DNA of 27,089 bases from contig CALEJD010000034.1 of assembly GCA_937898195.1 (NCBI GenBank), forward strand, positions 1 to 27,089, given 5' to 3'. The stretch comes from an uncultured Clostridia bacterium. GTDB taxonomy: Bacteria; Bacillota; Clostridia; Oscillospirales; Acutalibacteraceae. This document shows positions 6,354 to 14,177 of the stretch, in pieces; the stretch's first letter is position 1; every line of letters starts with the position of its first letter. A program made the translations under genes and the position numbers. The notes below the pieces were generated by a model. The model saw nothing but the letters and a program-made list of their open reading frames with translations. It was not told the DNA's origin and searched no databases.

Positions 6354-8015
6354 ATGAAGAATTTTTATCTTAAACCAAAACTTTTTTCAGTTATTAAAAA
6401 TTACAATAAAGACCAATTTGTCAAAGACGTTATTGCAGGTGTAATAGTTGCAATTATCGCTTTACCATTATCAATCGCATTGGCGTTGGCTTCGGGCGTT
6501 GAGCCTGCTTGTGGTGTTTATACCGCTATTTTTGCGGGCTTTATGGTATCTTTTCTTGGCGGTAGCCGAGTTCAGATTGCAGGTCCTACAGCCGCTTTTG
6601 CTACAGTTGTTGCAGGTGTTGTGGCAACTCAAGGAATGGAAGGGCTTATTATTGCAACAATCCTTGCGGGTATCTTTCTTATTTTAATGGGTGTGTTCAA
6701 ATTAGGCGCACTTATTAAATTCATTCCATACACAATTACAACAGGATTCACAGCGGGTATTGCAGTAACGATTTTTATCGGTCAAATTAAAGATTTTCTC
6801 GGACTTCAATATGCAAACAGCATTAAGCCTATTGAAACTATTGAAAAAATTGAAGCGAATATTCATGCAATAGGCACATTCAGTTGGCAAGCGCTTTTGG
6901 TTGGTGCGGTATCTCTTGCAATTCTTATTATTTATCCTAAATTTGAGAAAAAAGTTCCACCATCACTTATTGCGGTTGTTGTTGGTGCGCTTATGGTGAA
7001 GTTTATCCCCGGTCTTGATGGTGGCGTTTTCACAATCGGTGACCTTTATACAATTCCATCAGGATTCCCACAGTTTGCATTGACTGATATGGAGTTCAAT
7101 TTCAGCAAAGTTTCTGCAGTTTTACCTGATGCGTTCACTATTGCAATTCTTGCAGCTATTGAATCACTTCTCTCTTGTGTTGTTGCGGATAGTATGGTGC
7201 ACTCACGTCACAATTCAAACGCAGAATTGGTGGCGCAGGGTGTGGGTAATATTGCATCCGTATTGTTTGGCGGAATTCCCGCAACAGGCGCTATTGCAAG
7301 AACAGCGGCAAACGCTAAAAATGGCGGCAGAACTCCCGTTGCAGGTATGGTGCATGCAGTAGTTCTTTTGCTTGTATTATTATTCCTTATGCCACTTGCA
7401 GGGCTTATTCCAATGCCAACAATTGCGGCAATTCTCTTTATGGTTGCTTATAATATGAGTGAATGGAAAAAGTTTGTGCACATTCTTAAAGCTGCACCTA
7501 AAAATGATATTATCGTTATGGTAATCACATTTGGTCTTACCGTTGTTTTTGACCTTGTAATCGCTATTGAAGTTGGTATGGTTCTCGCTGCAATGTTGTT
7601 CATGAAACGAATGAGCGAAGAAACTGCTGTTACAGGTTGGAAATATGTTGATGCTGAAAATGATAAGGATAGTCTTGATATGAAGATTGTTCCTAAAAAT
7701 GTTCGTGTTTATGAAATCAGCGGACCGCTTTTCTTTGGTGCAGCAGATAAAATTCTTGATATTACTCTTAAAGAATATACTCATTGTCTTGTGTTGCGAA
7801 TGAGAGGCGTTTCTGCAATCGATGCAACTGCAATGAATTCACTTGAAATGCTTTATAAAAAATGTCAAAGCAAGGGTGTGGCACTTGTGCTTTCTCATGT
7901 TAACGAGCAACCTTTACACGCTATGCAGAAATCAGGATTTTATGATGCAGTTGGTGCAGAAAATTTCTGCTCACATATTGACGAAGCACTTAAACGTGCA
8001 GAAGAGATTAAATAA
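6354..8015 (+). CDS. SulP-family inorganic anion transporter with STAS domain
   Basis: This 553-residue membrane transporter belongs to the SulP/SLC26 family, whose bacterial members carry sulfate, bicarbonate or dicarboxylates. The membrane part (about 1-420) begins with the family start DVIAGVIVAIIALPLSIALA and contains GGSRVQIAGPTAAF, the substrate-site helix region, and further helices to FDLVIAIEVGMVLAAMLF. A C-terminal STAS domain spans about 443-550, with the loop RGVSAIDATAMNSLE near 479-493 where STAS proteins have a conserved Asp-x-Thr/Ser. Length and domain order are normal. The gene has its own promoter and terminator. No carbonic anhydrase or sulfur-assimilation gene is adjacent, so bicarbonate, sulfate or another anion cannot be told apart. 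Confidence 0.92.
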   Translation: MKNFYLKPKLFSVIKNYNKDQFVKDVIAGVIVAIIALPLSIALALASGVEPACGVYTAIFAGFMVSFLGGSRVQIAGPTAAFATVVAGVVATQGMEGLIIATILAGIFLILMGVFKLGALIKFIPYTITTGFTAGIAVTIFIGQIKDFLGLQYANSIKPIETIEKIEANIHAIGTFSWQALLVGAVSLAILIIYPKFEKKVPPSLIAVVVGALMVKFIPGLDGGVFTIGDLYTIPSGFPQFALTDMEFNFSKVSAVLPDAFTIAILAAIESLLSCVVADSMVHSRHNSNAELVAQGVGNIASVLFGGIPATGAIARTAANAKNGGRTPVAGMVHAVVLLLVLLFLMPLAGLIPMPTIAAILFMVAYNMSEWKKFVHILKAAPKNDIIVMVITFGLTVVFDLVIAIEVGMVLAAMLFMKRMSEETAVTGWKYVDAENDKDSLDMKIVPKNVRVYEISGPLFFGAADKILDITLKEYTHCLVLRMRGVSAIDATAMNSLEMLYKKCQSKGVALVLSHVNEQPLHAMQKSGFYDAVGAENFCSHIDEALKRAEEIK

Positions 8016-8022
8016 AACATTC

Positions 8023-8047
8023 AAACCGTCCAATAGGACGGTTTTTC
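8023..8047 (+). terminator. Terminator of the SulP gene
   Basis: AAACCGTCC (8023-8031) pairs with GGACGGTTT (8036-8044) around AATA, followed by T residues. Confidence 0.85.
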
Positions 8048-8097
8048 TTCTTTAATCTGGTAATACTAATGTTAACCAAATTTAAAGGAGTGTTTTT

Positions 8098-8532
8098 ATG
8101 GTTGAACAAGATACAATCAAATTGCTTCGTGAGTGCGACGCAGGTATTAAAATGGGTGTTTCGTCCATTGATGATGTGTTGGATTATGTTAAATCTGACC
8201 GACTCAAAAAAGACCTTGAAGACTGCAAAGAAGAGCATAAAAAACTTGATAAAGAGTTGCAAGAACTTCTCGACCGTTATCGTGATGACGGCAAAGAGCC
8301 AAACCCAATGGCAAAGGGTATGTCTTGGATGAAAACAAATATGAAACTTGTTATGAATGAGTCGGACCATACTATCGCAGACTTGATTACCGAAGGTTGC
8401 AACATGGGTGTGAAATCTCTCAATAAATATCTCAATCAATATGTAGCAGCGGACGAAAAATCAAAGGATATCTGCAAAAGGCTTATTAATCTTGAAGAAG
8501 ATTTGACGATTCAGATGCGACAATTTTTATAA
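8098..8532 (+). CDS. Small helical protein, ferritin-like (DUF2383-like) candidate
   Basis: This 144-residue soluble protein is almost entirely helical and rich in Asp, Glu and Lys. The pattern is four helices: 5-31, 33-60 (KKDLEDCKEEHKKLDKELQE), 70-104 (MSWMKTNMKLVMNESDHTIA, then DLITEGCNMGVK) and 107-142. The layout recalls the ferritin-like DUF2383/PA2169 proteins, with Glu and His residues spaced along helices (CKEEHKKL; SDHTIADL), but I cannot show a metal site. The start is set by AAAGGAG at 8084-8090. It is monocistronic between two terminators. That it is a real gene is near certain; the fold is a moderate inference and the function is unknown. Confidence 0.75.
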   Translation: MVEQDTIKLLRECDAGIKMGVSSIDDVLDYVKSDRLKKDLEDCKEEHKKLDKELQELLDRYRDDGKEPNPMAKGMSWMKTNMKLVMNESDHTIADLITEGCNMGVKSLNKYLNQYVAADEKSKDICKRLINLEEDLTIQMRQFL

Positions 8533-8544
8533 TTGAATTTTATG

Positions 8545-8573
8545 GGGACGGGGTATATCTCGTCCCTGTTTTT
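8545..8573 (+). terminator. Terminator of the helical protein gene
   Basis: GGGACG (8545-8550) pairs with CGTCCC (8561-8566) around GGGTATATCT, followed by TGTTTTT. Confidence 0.7.
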
Positions 8574-8574
8574 A

Positions 8575-8603
8575 TTGACTTTTAGCACCTAATTTGATAT
8601 ATT
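8575..8603 (+). promoter_or_regulatory. Promoter of the YhcH-serine dehydratase operon
   Basis: TTGACT at 8575-8580, 17 bases, then TATATT at 8598-8603. AGGTGAT at 8609-8615 is the ribosome binding site of the first gene. The -35 box begins right after the preceding terminator. Confidence 0.7.
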
Positions 8604-8618
8604 TGAATAGGTGATATT

Positions 8619-9065
8619 ATGATTTTTGATACTTTAAAAAATATAGATAATTATAAGGGATTGGGTAGGGTTTATACGGCACTACAATTCCTTGCAAATA
8701 CTGATTTTAACACTGTGGAATTGGGCAGATATGAACTCGATGGGGACAATATTTTCTACATGGTGCAGTCCTATGACACAGACCCTCAAAAGACCATATC
8801 CGAAGCGCACAAAAAGTACATAGATATTCAGTTTATGGTGAGTGGTGAAGAGTTAATCGGCGTTGCACCAATGGGATATAACGAGAAAGAAACACAGGCA
8901 ATCCCCGAAAACGACGTGTGGTTTTATGAGTGCAAAACTGAACGGGTAACACTTATAGAAAACAGTTTTATGGTGCTTTATCCCAATGATTTGCATTGCC
9001 CTGGCGTGGCAACCAACAATAAACCTATGACTTGTAAAAAAGTTGTAGTAAAGGTGAAGATATAA
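8619..9065 (+). CDS. YhcH/YjgK/YiaL family protein (EbgC-like cupin)
   Basis: This 148-residue protein is of the YhcH/YjgK/YiaL (DUF386) family, small beta-rich cupin-like proteins often encoded near sugar or sialic acid catabolism genes and including EbgC, the beta-galactosidase small subunit. The family signature SEAHKKYIDIQFMVSGEE is at 61-78, with Glu62 and His64 as likely metal ligands. A second His is in LHCPG at 125-129 and the C-terminus VVVKVKI is typical. Length is normal. Two bases separate its stop from the next start, so it is translated together with the HTH-serine dehydratase, an unusual partner for this family. Its exact reaction is not known. Confidence 0.88.
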   Translation: MIFDTLKNIDNYKGLGRVYTALQFLANTDFNTVELGRYELDGDNIFYMVQSYDTDPQKTISEAHKKYIDIQFMVSGEELIGVAPMGYNEKETQAIPENDVWFYECKTERVTLIENSFMVLYPNDLHCPGVATNNKPMTCKKVVVKVKI

Positions 9066-9067
9066 TT

Positions 9068-10501
9068 ATGTTAAACGAAATTTATTCAAAAAAGATAACT
9101 GAATTAAGAGAAAAGAACAATATGTCAACAAGCGGACTTGCTGACAGAGTGAATACAGACGAACAAACTGTGCTCTCTTGGGAAAATGGTGAGAGTGTTC
9201 CGTCAGCAGAAAGCTTTTATAAAATGGCAAAGGTTTTCGGCGTTTCAATGGACGTTTTCTTTGAGAGTGAAGAAGAAAAGAAAAGCGTCGAAAAGCTTAA
9301 CGGTATGGAATCACTAAATCAGCTTTATCGAATTGGTTGTGGCCCATCAAGTTCACATACGATGGGACCTGAAAAGGCATGTATTCTCTTTAAAGAAAAA
9401 AATAAAGATGCAGATAAATTCAAGGCGATTTTATATGGTTCACTTGCAAAAACTGGCAAGGGACACTGCACGGATTCTGTTATTATAAACACATTAGCAC
9501 CAATTCCTTGTGAAGTAGAGTTCGACTATCTCAAAAATGATATTGAGCATCCAAACACAATGGATTTATATGCTTTCAAAGACGGTGAACAGGTTGATTT
9601 TATCCGTGTGTTCAGCGTTGGTGGTGGTCGAATCGAGTTCGAGGGTAGCAAATCTGCTACAGAACCGATTGCTTATAATTTGAGCACTTTCAAAGACATC
9701 AAAGCATATTGCAAAGAGAAAAAATATCGCTTGTGGCAATATGTTGACGAAGTCGAAGGTGAATATATCTGGGATTATCTTGCAACCGTATGGAAGACTA
9801 TGAAAGATGCCGTTGAGCGTGGAATTGAAGACGAGGGCATTCTCCCAGGTGGTCTTGAAGTACAGAAAAAAGCAAAATATCTTTATAATATGGAGCATAT
9901 CGGTGAGAGTGCAGAAACCCGTGAAAACCGAGAAGTTTGTTCATATGCTTTTGCAGTCAGCGAACAGAATGCATCGGGTAACAGAATTGTTACTGCGCCA
10001 ACTTGTGGTGCGTCGGGCGTTGTGCCAGCAGTACTTTATTATATGCAGTTAAAACACGGCTACACAGACCGTGACATTTTGAAAGCACTTGCAACAGCTG
10101 GTCTTATCGGTAATCTTGTAAAAACAAATGCATCAATTTCAGGTGCAGAATGTGGTTGTCAGGCAGAGGTTGGCACAGCATGTGCTATGGCTGCTGCAGC
10201 TCTCGGTGAACTTTTCGGTCTTAAAAGGGGTAAGATTGAATATGCAGCCGAAATTGCAATCGAACACCATTTGGGACTCACTTGCGACCCAATTTGTGGA
10301 CTTGTGCAAATCCCTTGTATTGAGAGAAATGCCGTTGCGGCGATGAGAGCAATCAATGCGGTTAACCTTGCAAGTTTCCTGAGTGAAACGAGAAAAATTT
10401 CACTTGATAATGTAATTGAAACAATGAAGAAAACAGGCCTTGATATTCACGCAGCATATCGTGAAACCAGTGAAGGCGGACTTGCAACACTTGAAATATA
10501 A
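9068..10501 (+). CDS. L-serine dehydratase (Fe-S, single chain) with N-terminal XRE helix-turn-helix
   Basis: The enzyme part (from Met80) is a complete iron-sulfur L-serine ammonia-lyase converting serine to pyruvate and ammonia. It has the beta-type start MESLNQLYRIGCGPSSSHTMGP, the alpha-type APTCGASG, AECGCQAEVG (Cys362, Cys364) and CDPICGLVQIPCIERN (Cys406, Cys410, Cys417), which supply the 4Fe-4S ligands. Ahead of it, residues 1-70 form a Cro/CI helix-turn-helix (LREKNNMSTSGLADRVNTDE, VLSWENGESVPSAESF). The frame is continuous, and AGGTGA at 9053-9058 precedes ATG 9068, so the fusion is real in this sequence. Usual single-chain enzymes begin near the internal Met80. The extra domain suggests a trigger enzyme that also controls transcription, as PutA does for proline; that is inference. 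Confidence 0.93.
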   Translation: MLNEIYSKKITELREKNNMSTSGLADRVNTDEQTVLSWENGESVPSAESFYKMAKVFGVSMDVFFESEEEKKSVEKLNGMESLNQLYRIGCGPSSSHTMGPEKACILFKEKNKDADKFKAILYGSLAKTGKGHCTDSVIINTLAPIPCEVEFDYLKNDIEHPNTMDLYAFKDGEQVDFIRVFSVGGGRIEFEGSKSATEPIAYNLSTFKDIKAYCKEKKYRLWQYVDEVEGEYIWDYLATVWKTMKDAVERGIEDEGILPGGLEVQKKAKYLYNMEHIGESAETRENREVCSYAFAVSEQNASGNRIVTAPTCGASGVVPAVLYYMQLKHGYTDRDILKALATAGLIGNLVKTNASISGAECGCQAEVGTACAMAAAALGELFGLKRGKIEYAAEIAIEHHLGLTCDPICGLVQIPCIERNAVAAMRAINAVNLASFLSETRKISLDNVIETMKKTGLDIHAAYRETSEGGLATLEI

Positions 10502-10533
10502 ATGCAAAATTCAAAACGCAAAATGCAGAATTG

Positions 10534-10561
10534 AAGGAGAGTGAAGTTCACTCTCCTTTTT
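10534..10561 (+). terminator. Terminator of the serine dehydratase operon
   Basis: AAGGAGAGTG (10534-10543) pairs with CACTCTCCTT (10549-10558), followed by TT. The preceding 10501-10533 contains the direct repeats TGCAAAAT and GCAAAATGCAG, a kind of low-complexity tract. Confidence 0.85.
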
Positions 10562-10580
10562 GTAATACATAACAAAATTG

Positions 10581-10729
10581 AATTTGTCGAACCCCTCAGT
10601 CACCTTACGGTGACAGCTCCCCATCAAGTGGGGAGCCTAATATAGCCTTCCCCCACTGAGGGGAAGGTGGCACGAGCAAAGCGAGTGACGGAAGGGGGGA
10701 AGAGTTAGACAAACCCTAATTTGTCGAAC
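10581..10729. mobile_element. MITE-like hairpin-rich repeat flanked by 12-bp direct repeats
   Basis: AATTTGTCGAAC occurs at 10581-10592 and again at 10718-10729, as a target-site duplication would. Between them are successive hairpins: GTCACC-TTAC-GGTGAC (10599-10614), GCTCCCC..GGGGAGC (10616-10636) and CCTTCCCC..GGGGAAGG. The body ends with CACGAGCAAAGCGAGTGAC. The ends are imperfect inverted repeats (CCCCTCAGTCAC and GTGACGGAAGGGG). The GC-rich body stands out from the surroundings and resembles a small non-coding repeat that I have seen widely in gut Clostridia. It has no coding capacity. Confidence 0.75.
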
Positions 10730-10730
10730 A

Positions 10731-10756
10731 AAAAAAGCCACTCAATCGAGTGGCTT
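10731..10756 (-). terminator. Terminator of the NahK-like kinase gene
   Basis: Read on the minus strand, GCCACTC-GATT-GAGTGGC is followed by seven T. It lies about 20 bases beyond the kinase stop codon and has its 3' T-run next to the MITE-like element. Confidence 0.85.
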
Positions 10757-10769
10757 AATTTTTATGTAT

Positions 10770-11876
10770 TCAGCAATATTTCTTTGTGATTTCAAGCATT
10801 TCGTCCATTTTCTTTTCCATATCTGCAACAAGTGCAAATTGTGTACGAGCACGAACTAAATTGTGGTCTGCATAGTCTGTGTGGAAATAAATATCTCCAT
10901 TGAGATAATCTGCAAGAAAACGGATTCCGCATTCATAAGTCATAAGTTTTGCACCGAATGGCAAAAGCTCTTTTTCAAGGTCTGTGAGTGCATCTTTTGC
11001 ACTACTTAAATAACCTTTTACATAAGCTTCATAAAGTTCAAGGTCAAGTGAAACTTTTGAAACATCTTTTTCGTCTTCAGCAGCTGTGTTAGCACCGAAA
11101 CGGATACTATCACCAAAGTCATAAAGTGAAAGCCCTGGCATAACAGTATCAAGGTCAATAATGCAAATACCCTTATTTGTTTCATTGTCAAAAAGAATGT
11201 TGTTGAGCTTTGTATCGTTGTGTGTAACTCGAAGTGGCAATTTGCCTTCTGCGATTAAATCAACGAGAATATGTGTATCTTTTTCTCTTGCGATTGCAAA
11301 CGCAACTTCTTCTTTAACATTATCTAATCTGCCTGATTTGTTTTCTTGGACTGCTTTTTTAAAATCTGCAAAACGAGAAACTGTGTTATGAAAATTTGGA
11401 ATTGTTTCAACAAGTGAACTGCTGTCATAATCTGCTAAAAGATTTTGGAATTCACCAAAAGCCACACCTGCGTTATAGAAATCGTTTGAGTTTTCAATAG
11501 CATTGCAAGTGTAAACATCATCAATGAATTCATAAACACGCCAACAACTGTTGTCTTCATCAAGATAGAAATATTTGCCGTCAGTTGTGGGCAAAAATGT
11601 GAGTGTGCAACGGTCTGCCCAAGGTGTATTCATATCATCATTCTTTTTGCGAATATGCTTTGTAACACCGACAATGTTATTCATAAGTCCCTCAGGATTT
11701 TTGAATATTTCAGTACTAATTTTTTGAAGAACATATTTTTTGATATTCCCATCTTCATTGAAAGTCAGAATAAAAGTACTATTAATATGACCATTTGTGT
11801 TTCTTTTATATTCGATAAATTCACCGTTAAGATTAAAAAGACTGCAAATCTTTTCAAGGTTAAATGGGTTAGACAT
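10770..11876 (-). CDS. Aminoglycoside-phosphotransferase-fold kinase, N-acetylhexosamine 1-kinase (NahK)-like
   Basis: This 368-residue cytosolic kinase has the APH fold. The N-lobe is at about 15-120. The catalytic loop VTHNDTKLNNILFD holds the base Asp221 (218-230), and the metal-binding segment IIDLDTVMPGLSLYDFGDSI is at 240-259. HNDTKxNN followed by IDLDTVMPG is characteristic of bifidobacterial NahK and its relatives, which phosphorylate N-acetylgalactosamine or N-acetylglucosamine at C1 in mucin-sugar use. I prefer ATG 11876 because GGAG lies 9 bases upstream on the minus strand; an in-frame TTG at 11891 is less likely. No LNB phosphorylase or epimerase gene accompanies it, so the substrate is uncertain. 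It is monocistronic, with its own promoter and terminator, and diverges from the pyrH operon. Confidence 0.85.
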   Translation of the reverse strand: MSNPFNLEKICSLFNLNGEFIEYKRNTNGHINSTFILTFNEDGNIKKYVLQKISTEIFKNPEGLMNNIVGVTKHIRKKNDDMNTPWADRCTLTFLPTTDGKYFYLDEDNSCWRVYEFIDDVYTCNAIENSNDFYNAGVAFGEFQNLLADYDSSSLVETIPNFHNTVSRFADFKKAVQENKSGRLDNVKEEVAFAIAREKDTHILVDLIAEGKLPLRVTHNDTKLNNILFDNETNKGICIIDLDTVMPGLSLYDFGDSIRFGANTAAEDEKDVSKVSLDLELYEAYVKGYLSSAKDALTDLEKELLPFGAKLMTYECGIRFLADYLNGDIYFHTDYADHNLVRARTQFALVADMEKKMDEMLEITKKYC

Positions 11877-11924
11877 TTTTTCACACTCCAATAACTTTTG
11901 CTATGCGCAAAATTATACCATTTA

Positions 11925-11953
11925 ATTATATATTGAATACCCATTTTAGTCAA
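11925..11953 (-). promoter_or_regulatory. Promoter of the NahK-like kinase gene
   Basis: On the minus strand TTGACT (11953-11948) is separated by 17 bases from TATAAT (11930-11925). Another TATAAT-like box is at 11917-11912. Confidence 0.65.
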
Positions 11954-11964
11954 TGCTTAATTTG

Positions 11965-11970
11965 TATAAT
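11965..11970 (+). promoter_or_regulatory. Candidate -10 box for the pyrH operon
   Basis: A perfect TATAAT, without a convincing -35 box at 16-18 bases, lies 112 bases before pyrH. TATGAT at 12039-12044 is an alternative. The leader between them shows no riboswitch I recognise. Confidence 0.3.
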
Positions 11971-12081
11971 AAATTCTACTGTAATTGTGTAAAATTCCCC
12001 TTTACAGATAGGCGTTTTTAAGGTAAAATATATTAAATATGATAATAGCAAAATTGCGTTATCACGGAGGTGTTTTTATTT

Positions 12082-12795
12082 ATGGAACCTAAATACAAAA
12101 GAGTACTTCTCAAGGTCAGCGGTGAAGTGTTGGCTGGTGAGAATAAACACGGATTTGATTTTAACACAGTTAACAGTGTTTGCTCAGCAATCAAAGAAAT
12201 GACAGATTTGGGCACAGAAGTTGCAATCGTTGTTGGTGGTGGCAATTTCTGGCGTGGTCGCTCAAGCGGTGATATGGATAGAACAAGAGCTGACCATATC
12301 GGTATGCTTGCAACTGTTATGAATTCATTGGCACTTGCTGATTCACTTGAACAGTTGGGTGTAATTGTCAGAGTTCAGACTGCTATTGAAATGAATAAAA
12401 TTGCTGAACCTTATATCAGCCACAGAGCAAAGCGTCACCTTGAAAAAGGTCGTGTTGTAATCTTCGGTTGTGGAACAGGTAACCCATTCTTCTCAACTGA
12501 CACAGCTGCAGCTCTTCGTGCTGCTGAAATTGATGCAGACATCATCTTCAAAGCAACAAATGTTGACGGCGTTTATGACAAAGACCCTAATCGCTTTGAC
12601 GATGCAATTAAATATGATGTTATTACTCATCAAGATATTCTCAGCAAAGGTCTTGCAGTTATGGATAGCACAGCTGCTTCACTTTGCAGAGATAACGATA
12701 TTCCACTTCTTGTCTTCAACCTTCAGCAACCTGAAAATATGGTTAAAGCTGTTTTGGGTGAAAATGTTGGTACAGTTGTAGTTTCAGAAAAATAA
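12082..12795 (+). CDS. pyrH: UMP kinase
   Basis: PyrH phosphorylates UMP to UDP in pyrimidine nucleotide synthesis. The protein is an amino-acid-kinase-fold hexamer in the cytosol. It starts YKRVLLKVSGEVLAG, followed by VVGGGNFWRGR (nucleotide and UMP site), DRTRADHIGMLATVMNSLAL, CGTGNPFFSTDTAAALRA and KATNVDGVYDKDP, all diagnostic for bacterial UMP kinase. The 237-residue length is normal. I chose ATG 12082 because CGGAGG lies at 12065-12070; the upstream GTG at 12070 overlaps that ribosome binding site. It is first in a plus-strand operon running to polC. In many Firmicutes rpsB and tsf precede it, but here the kinase gene on the opposite strand takes that place. Confidence 0.97.
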   Translation: MEPKYKRVLLKVSGEVLAGENKHGFDFNTVNSVCSAIKEMTDLGTEVAIVVGGGNFWRGRSSGDMDRTRADHIGMLATVMNSLALADSLEQLGVIVRVQTAIEMNKIAEPYISHRAKRHLEKGRVVIFGCGTGNPFFSTDTAAALRAAEIDADIIFKATNVDGVYDKDPNRFDDAIKYDVITHQDILSKGLAVMDSTAASLCRDNDIPLLVFNLQQPENMVKAVLGENVGTVVVSEK

Positions 12796-12807
12796 GGAGA
12801 ATGATTT

Positions 12808-13362
12808 ATGAATACAGTATTTGATACAATGAAAGAAAAAATGAATAAAACTATCGGTGCTCTTGAAAAAGAGTATGCAGGTATGAGAGCTGGCCGTGCA
12901 AGTGCTGCAATCCTTGATAAAATTCAGGTTGACTATTATGGCGTGCCAACTCCAATTCAGCAGATGGCTGCTGTTTCAGTTAGTGAAGGTAGAATTCTTA
13001 TTATTCAACCTTGGGACGTAAGCACAATCAACCCAATTTCAAAAGCAATTCAGGCTTCTGACATTGGCATCACTCCAATGAATGACGGCAAGGTTATCCG
13101 TCTTACATTCCCACCACTTACAGAAGAACGCAGAAAGGCTCTTTGCAAGGACGTTAGCAAAATCGCAGAAGAAAGCAAAGTTGCAATCCGTTCAATCCGT
13201 CGAGACGCTATGGATAAAATCAAAGCAATGAAAAAGAATAGTGAAATCACAGAAGATGACCAGAAGAATGCTGAAACAAAAATTCAGAAAATCACAGATG
13301 ATTTCATTAAAGAAATTGATGCAGTAGCAGACAAAAAAGAAAAAGAGATTATGGAGATATAA
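12808..13362 (+). CDS. frr: Ribosome recycling factor
   Basis: RRF splits post-termination ribosomes together with EF-G. The 184-residue length is standard, and the family segments are visible: EKEYAGMRAGRASAAILDKI near the start, VDYYGVPTPIQQMA, IQPWDVSTINPISKAI, IRLTFPPLTEERRK, and the long C-terminal helix region IRSIRRDAMDKIKAMKKNSE. AAGGAG at 12794-12799 precedes the ATG. It follows pyrH by 12 bases, the order found in most bacteria. It is followed by a 71-base structured gap before uppS. Confidence 0.98.
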   Translation: MNTVFDTMKEKMNKTIGALEKEYAGMRAGRASAAILDKIQVDYYGVPTPIQQMAAVSVSEGRILIIQPWDVSTINPISKAIQASDIGITPMNDGKVIRLTFPPLTEERRKALCKDVSKIAEESKVAIRSIRRDAMDKIKAMKKNSEITEDDQKNAETKIQKITDDFIKEIDAVADKKEKEIMEI

Positions 13363-13420
13363 GCAAGTTGCGGGGTGAATGGTCCGGTCATTAAGGGTGG
13401 ATAATTCTGCCCCGATTTGC
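13363..13420 (+). promoter_or_regulatory. Hairpin spacer between frr and uppS
   Basis: GCAA..CGGGG (13363-13375) pairs with CCCCG..TTGC (13410-13420), and AATG/CATT (13378-13381/13389-13392) forms an inner hairpin. No T-run follows, so it is not an ordinary terminator. The only G-rich stretch that might act as ribosome binding site (GGGTGG, 13395-13400) is inside the structure and far from the uppS ATG. It may affect RNA stability or uppS translation. Confidence 0.5.
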
Positions 13421-13433
13421 ATATTTTAAGATT

Positions 13434-14168
13434 ATGAGTGATATTAAAATTCCTGAATTTTCAGTCATTCCACAGCATATCGGAATTATTATGGACGGTA
13501 ACGGAAGATGGGCAAAACAGAGAAATCTTCCACGCTATAAGGGTCATATTGAAGGTGCAAAAGTGTTTCGTAAAATCGGTGAATTTGCGGCTGATGTTGG
13601 CGTTAAATGTATGACTTTCTATGCTTTCTCAACAGAGAATTGGAAACGTCCACAAGAAGAAGTTGACGCAATTATGCAACTCTTCCGTGAATATTTGATT
13701 GAAGCAGAAGACCGAAAAGCAGAAAATGAAGAAAAGGGTATCAGTCTTCGTTTTATCGGCGACCGCAAAGGTATGCCCGAAGATATTTTAGCGTTGATGG
13801 AGCATACTGAAAAAGAGAGCAGCAATAAGAATAACGTTATTCTTAATATCGCGGTTAACTATGGTGGCCGTCACGAAATAACGGAAGGCGTTAAAGAAAT
13901 TGCAGAAAAAGTGAAGAATGGTGAAATCAATCCTGAAGACATTACAGAAGATATGATTTCGGGTTCACTTTACACAAAAGACATTCCCGACCCTGACCTT
14001 ATAATCAGACCAAGTGGAGAATACAGAACTTCGAATTTTCTCACTTGGCAATCTGCTTATGCAGAACTTTATTTTACAGATGTTCTCTGGCCTGATTTTA
14101 CAGAAGAAGATTTAGTTGACGCTTTGCGTGAATTTGAAAAAAGAAATCGTAGATTCGGCGGAGTATAG
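13434..14168 (+). CDS. uppS: Isoprenyl transferase (undecaprenyl diphosphate synthase)
   Basis: UppS condenses isopentenyl diphosphate onto farnesyl diphosphate in cis to make the C55 carrier for peptidoglycan and other wall polymers. Visible are HIGIIMDGNGRWAKQR with catalytic Asp21, GHIEGAKVFRKI, TFYAFSTENWKRP, and the substrate motif RPSGEYRTSNFLTWQSAYAE. The usual RTSGE reads RPSGE here. Length is 244 residues, as expected. ATG 13434 lacks a clear ribosome binding site (upstream is TTTTAAGATT), unlike most genes in this operon. It links the MEP pathway genes dxr and ispG downstream to cell wall synthesis. Confidence 0.97.
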   Translation: MSDIKIPEFSVIPQHIGIIMDGNGRWAKQRNLPRYKGHIEGAKVFRKIGEFAADVGVKCMTFYAFSTENWKRPQEEVDAIMQLFREYLIEAEDRKAENEEKGISLRFIGDRKGMPEDILALMEHTEKESSNKNNVILNIAVNYGGRHEITEGVKEIAEKVKNGEINPEDITEDMISGSLYTKDIPDPDLIIRPSGEYRTSNFLTWQSAYAELYFTDVLWPDFTEEDLVDALREFEKRNRRFGGV

Positions 14169-14177
14169 GTGAAAGAT

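Noticed and set aside
7380..7784. Long minus-strand ORFs inside the SulP, sdaA, rseP and polC genes
   Set aside because: They lie opposite strongly conserved coding sequence, have low-complexity translations, and lack ribosome binding sites of their own.
11971..12081. Riboswitch upstream of pyrH
   Set aside because: The 110-base AT-rich leader shows only a short GCAA/TTGC palindrome and no riboswitch core that I recognise.
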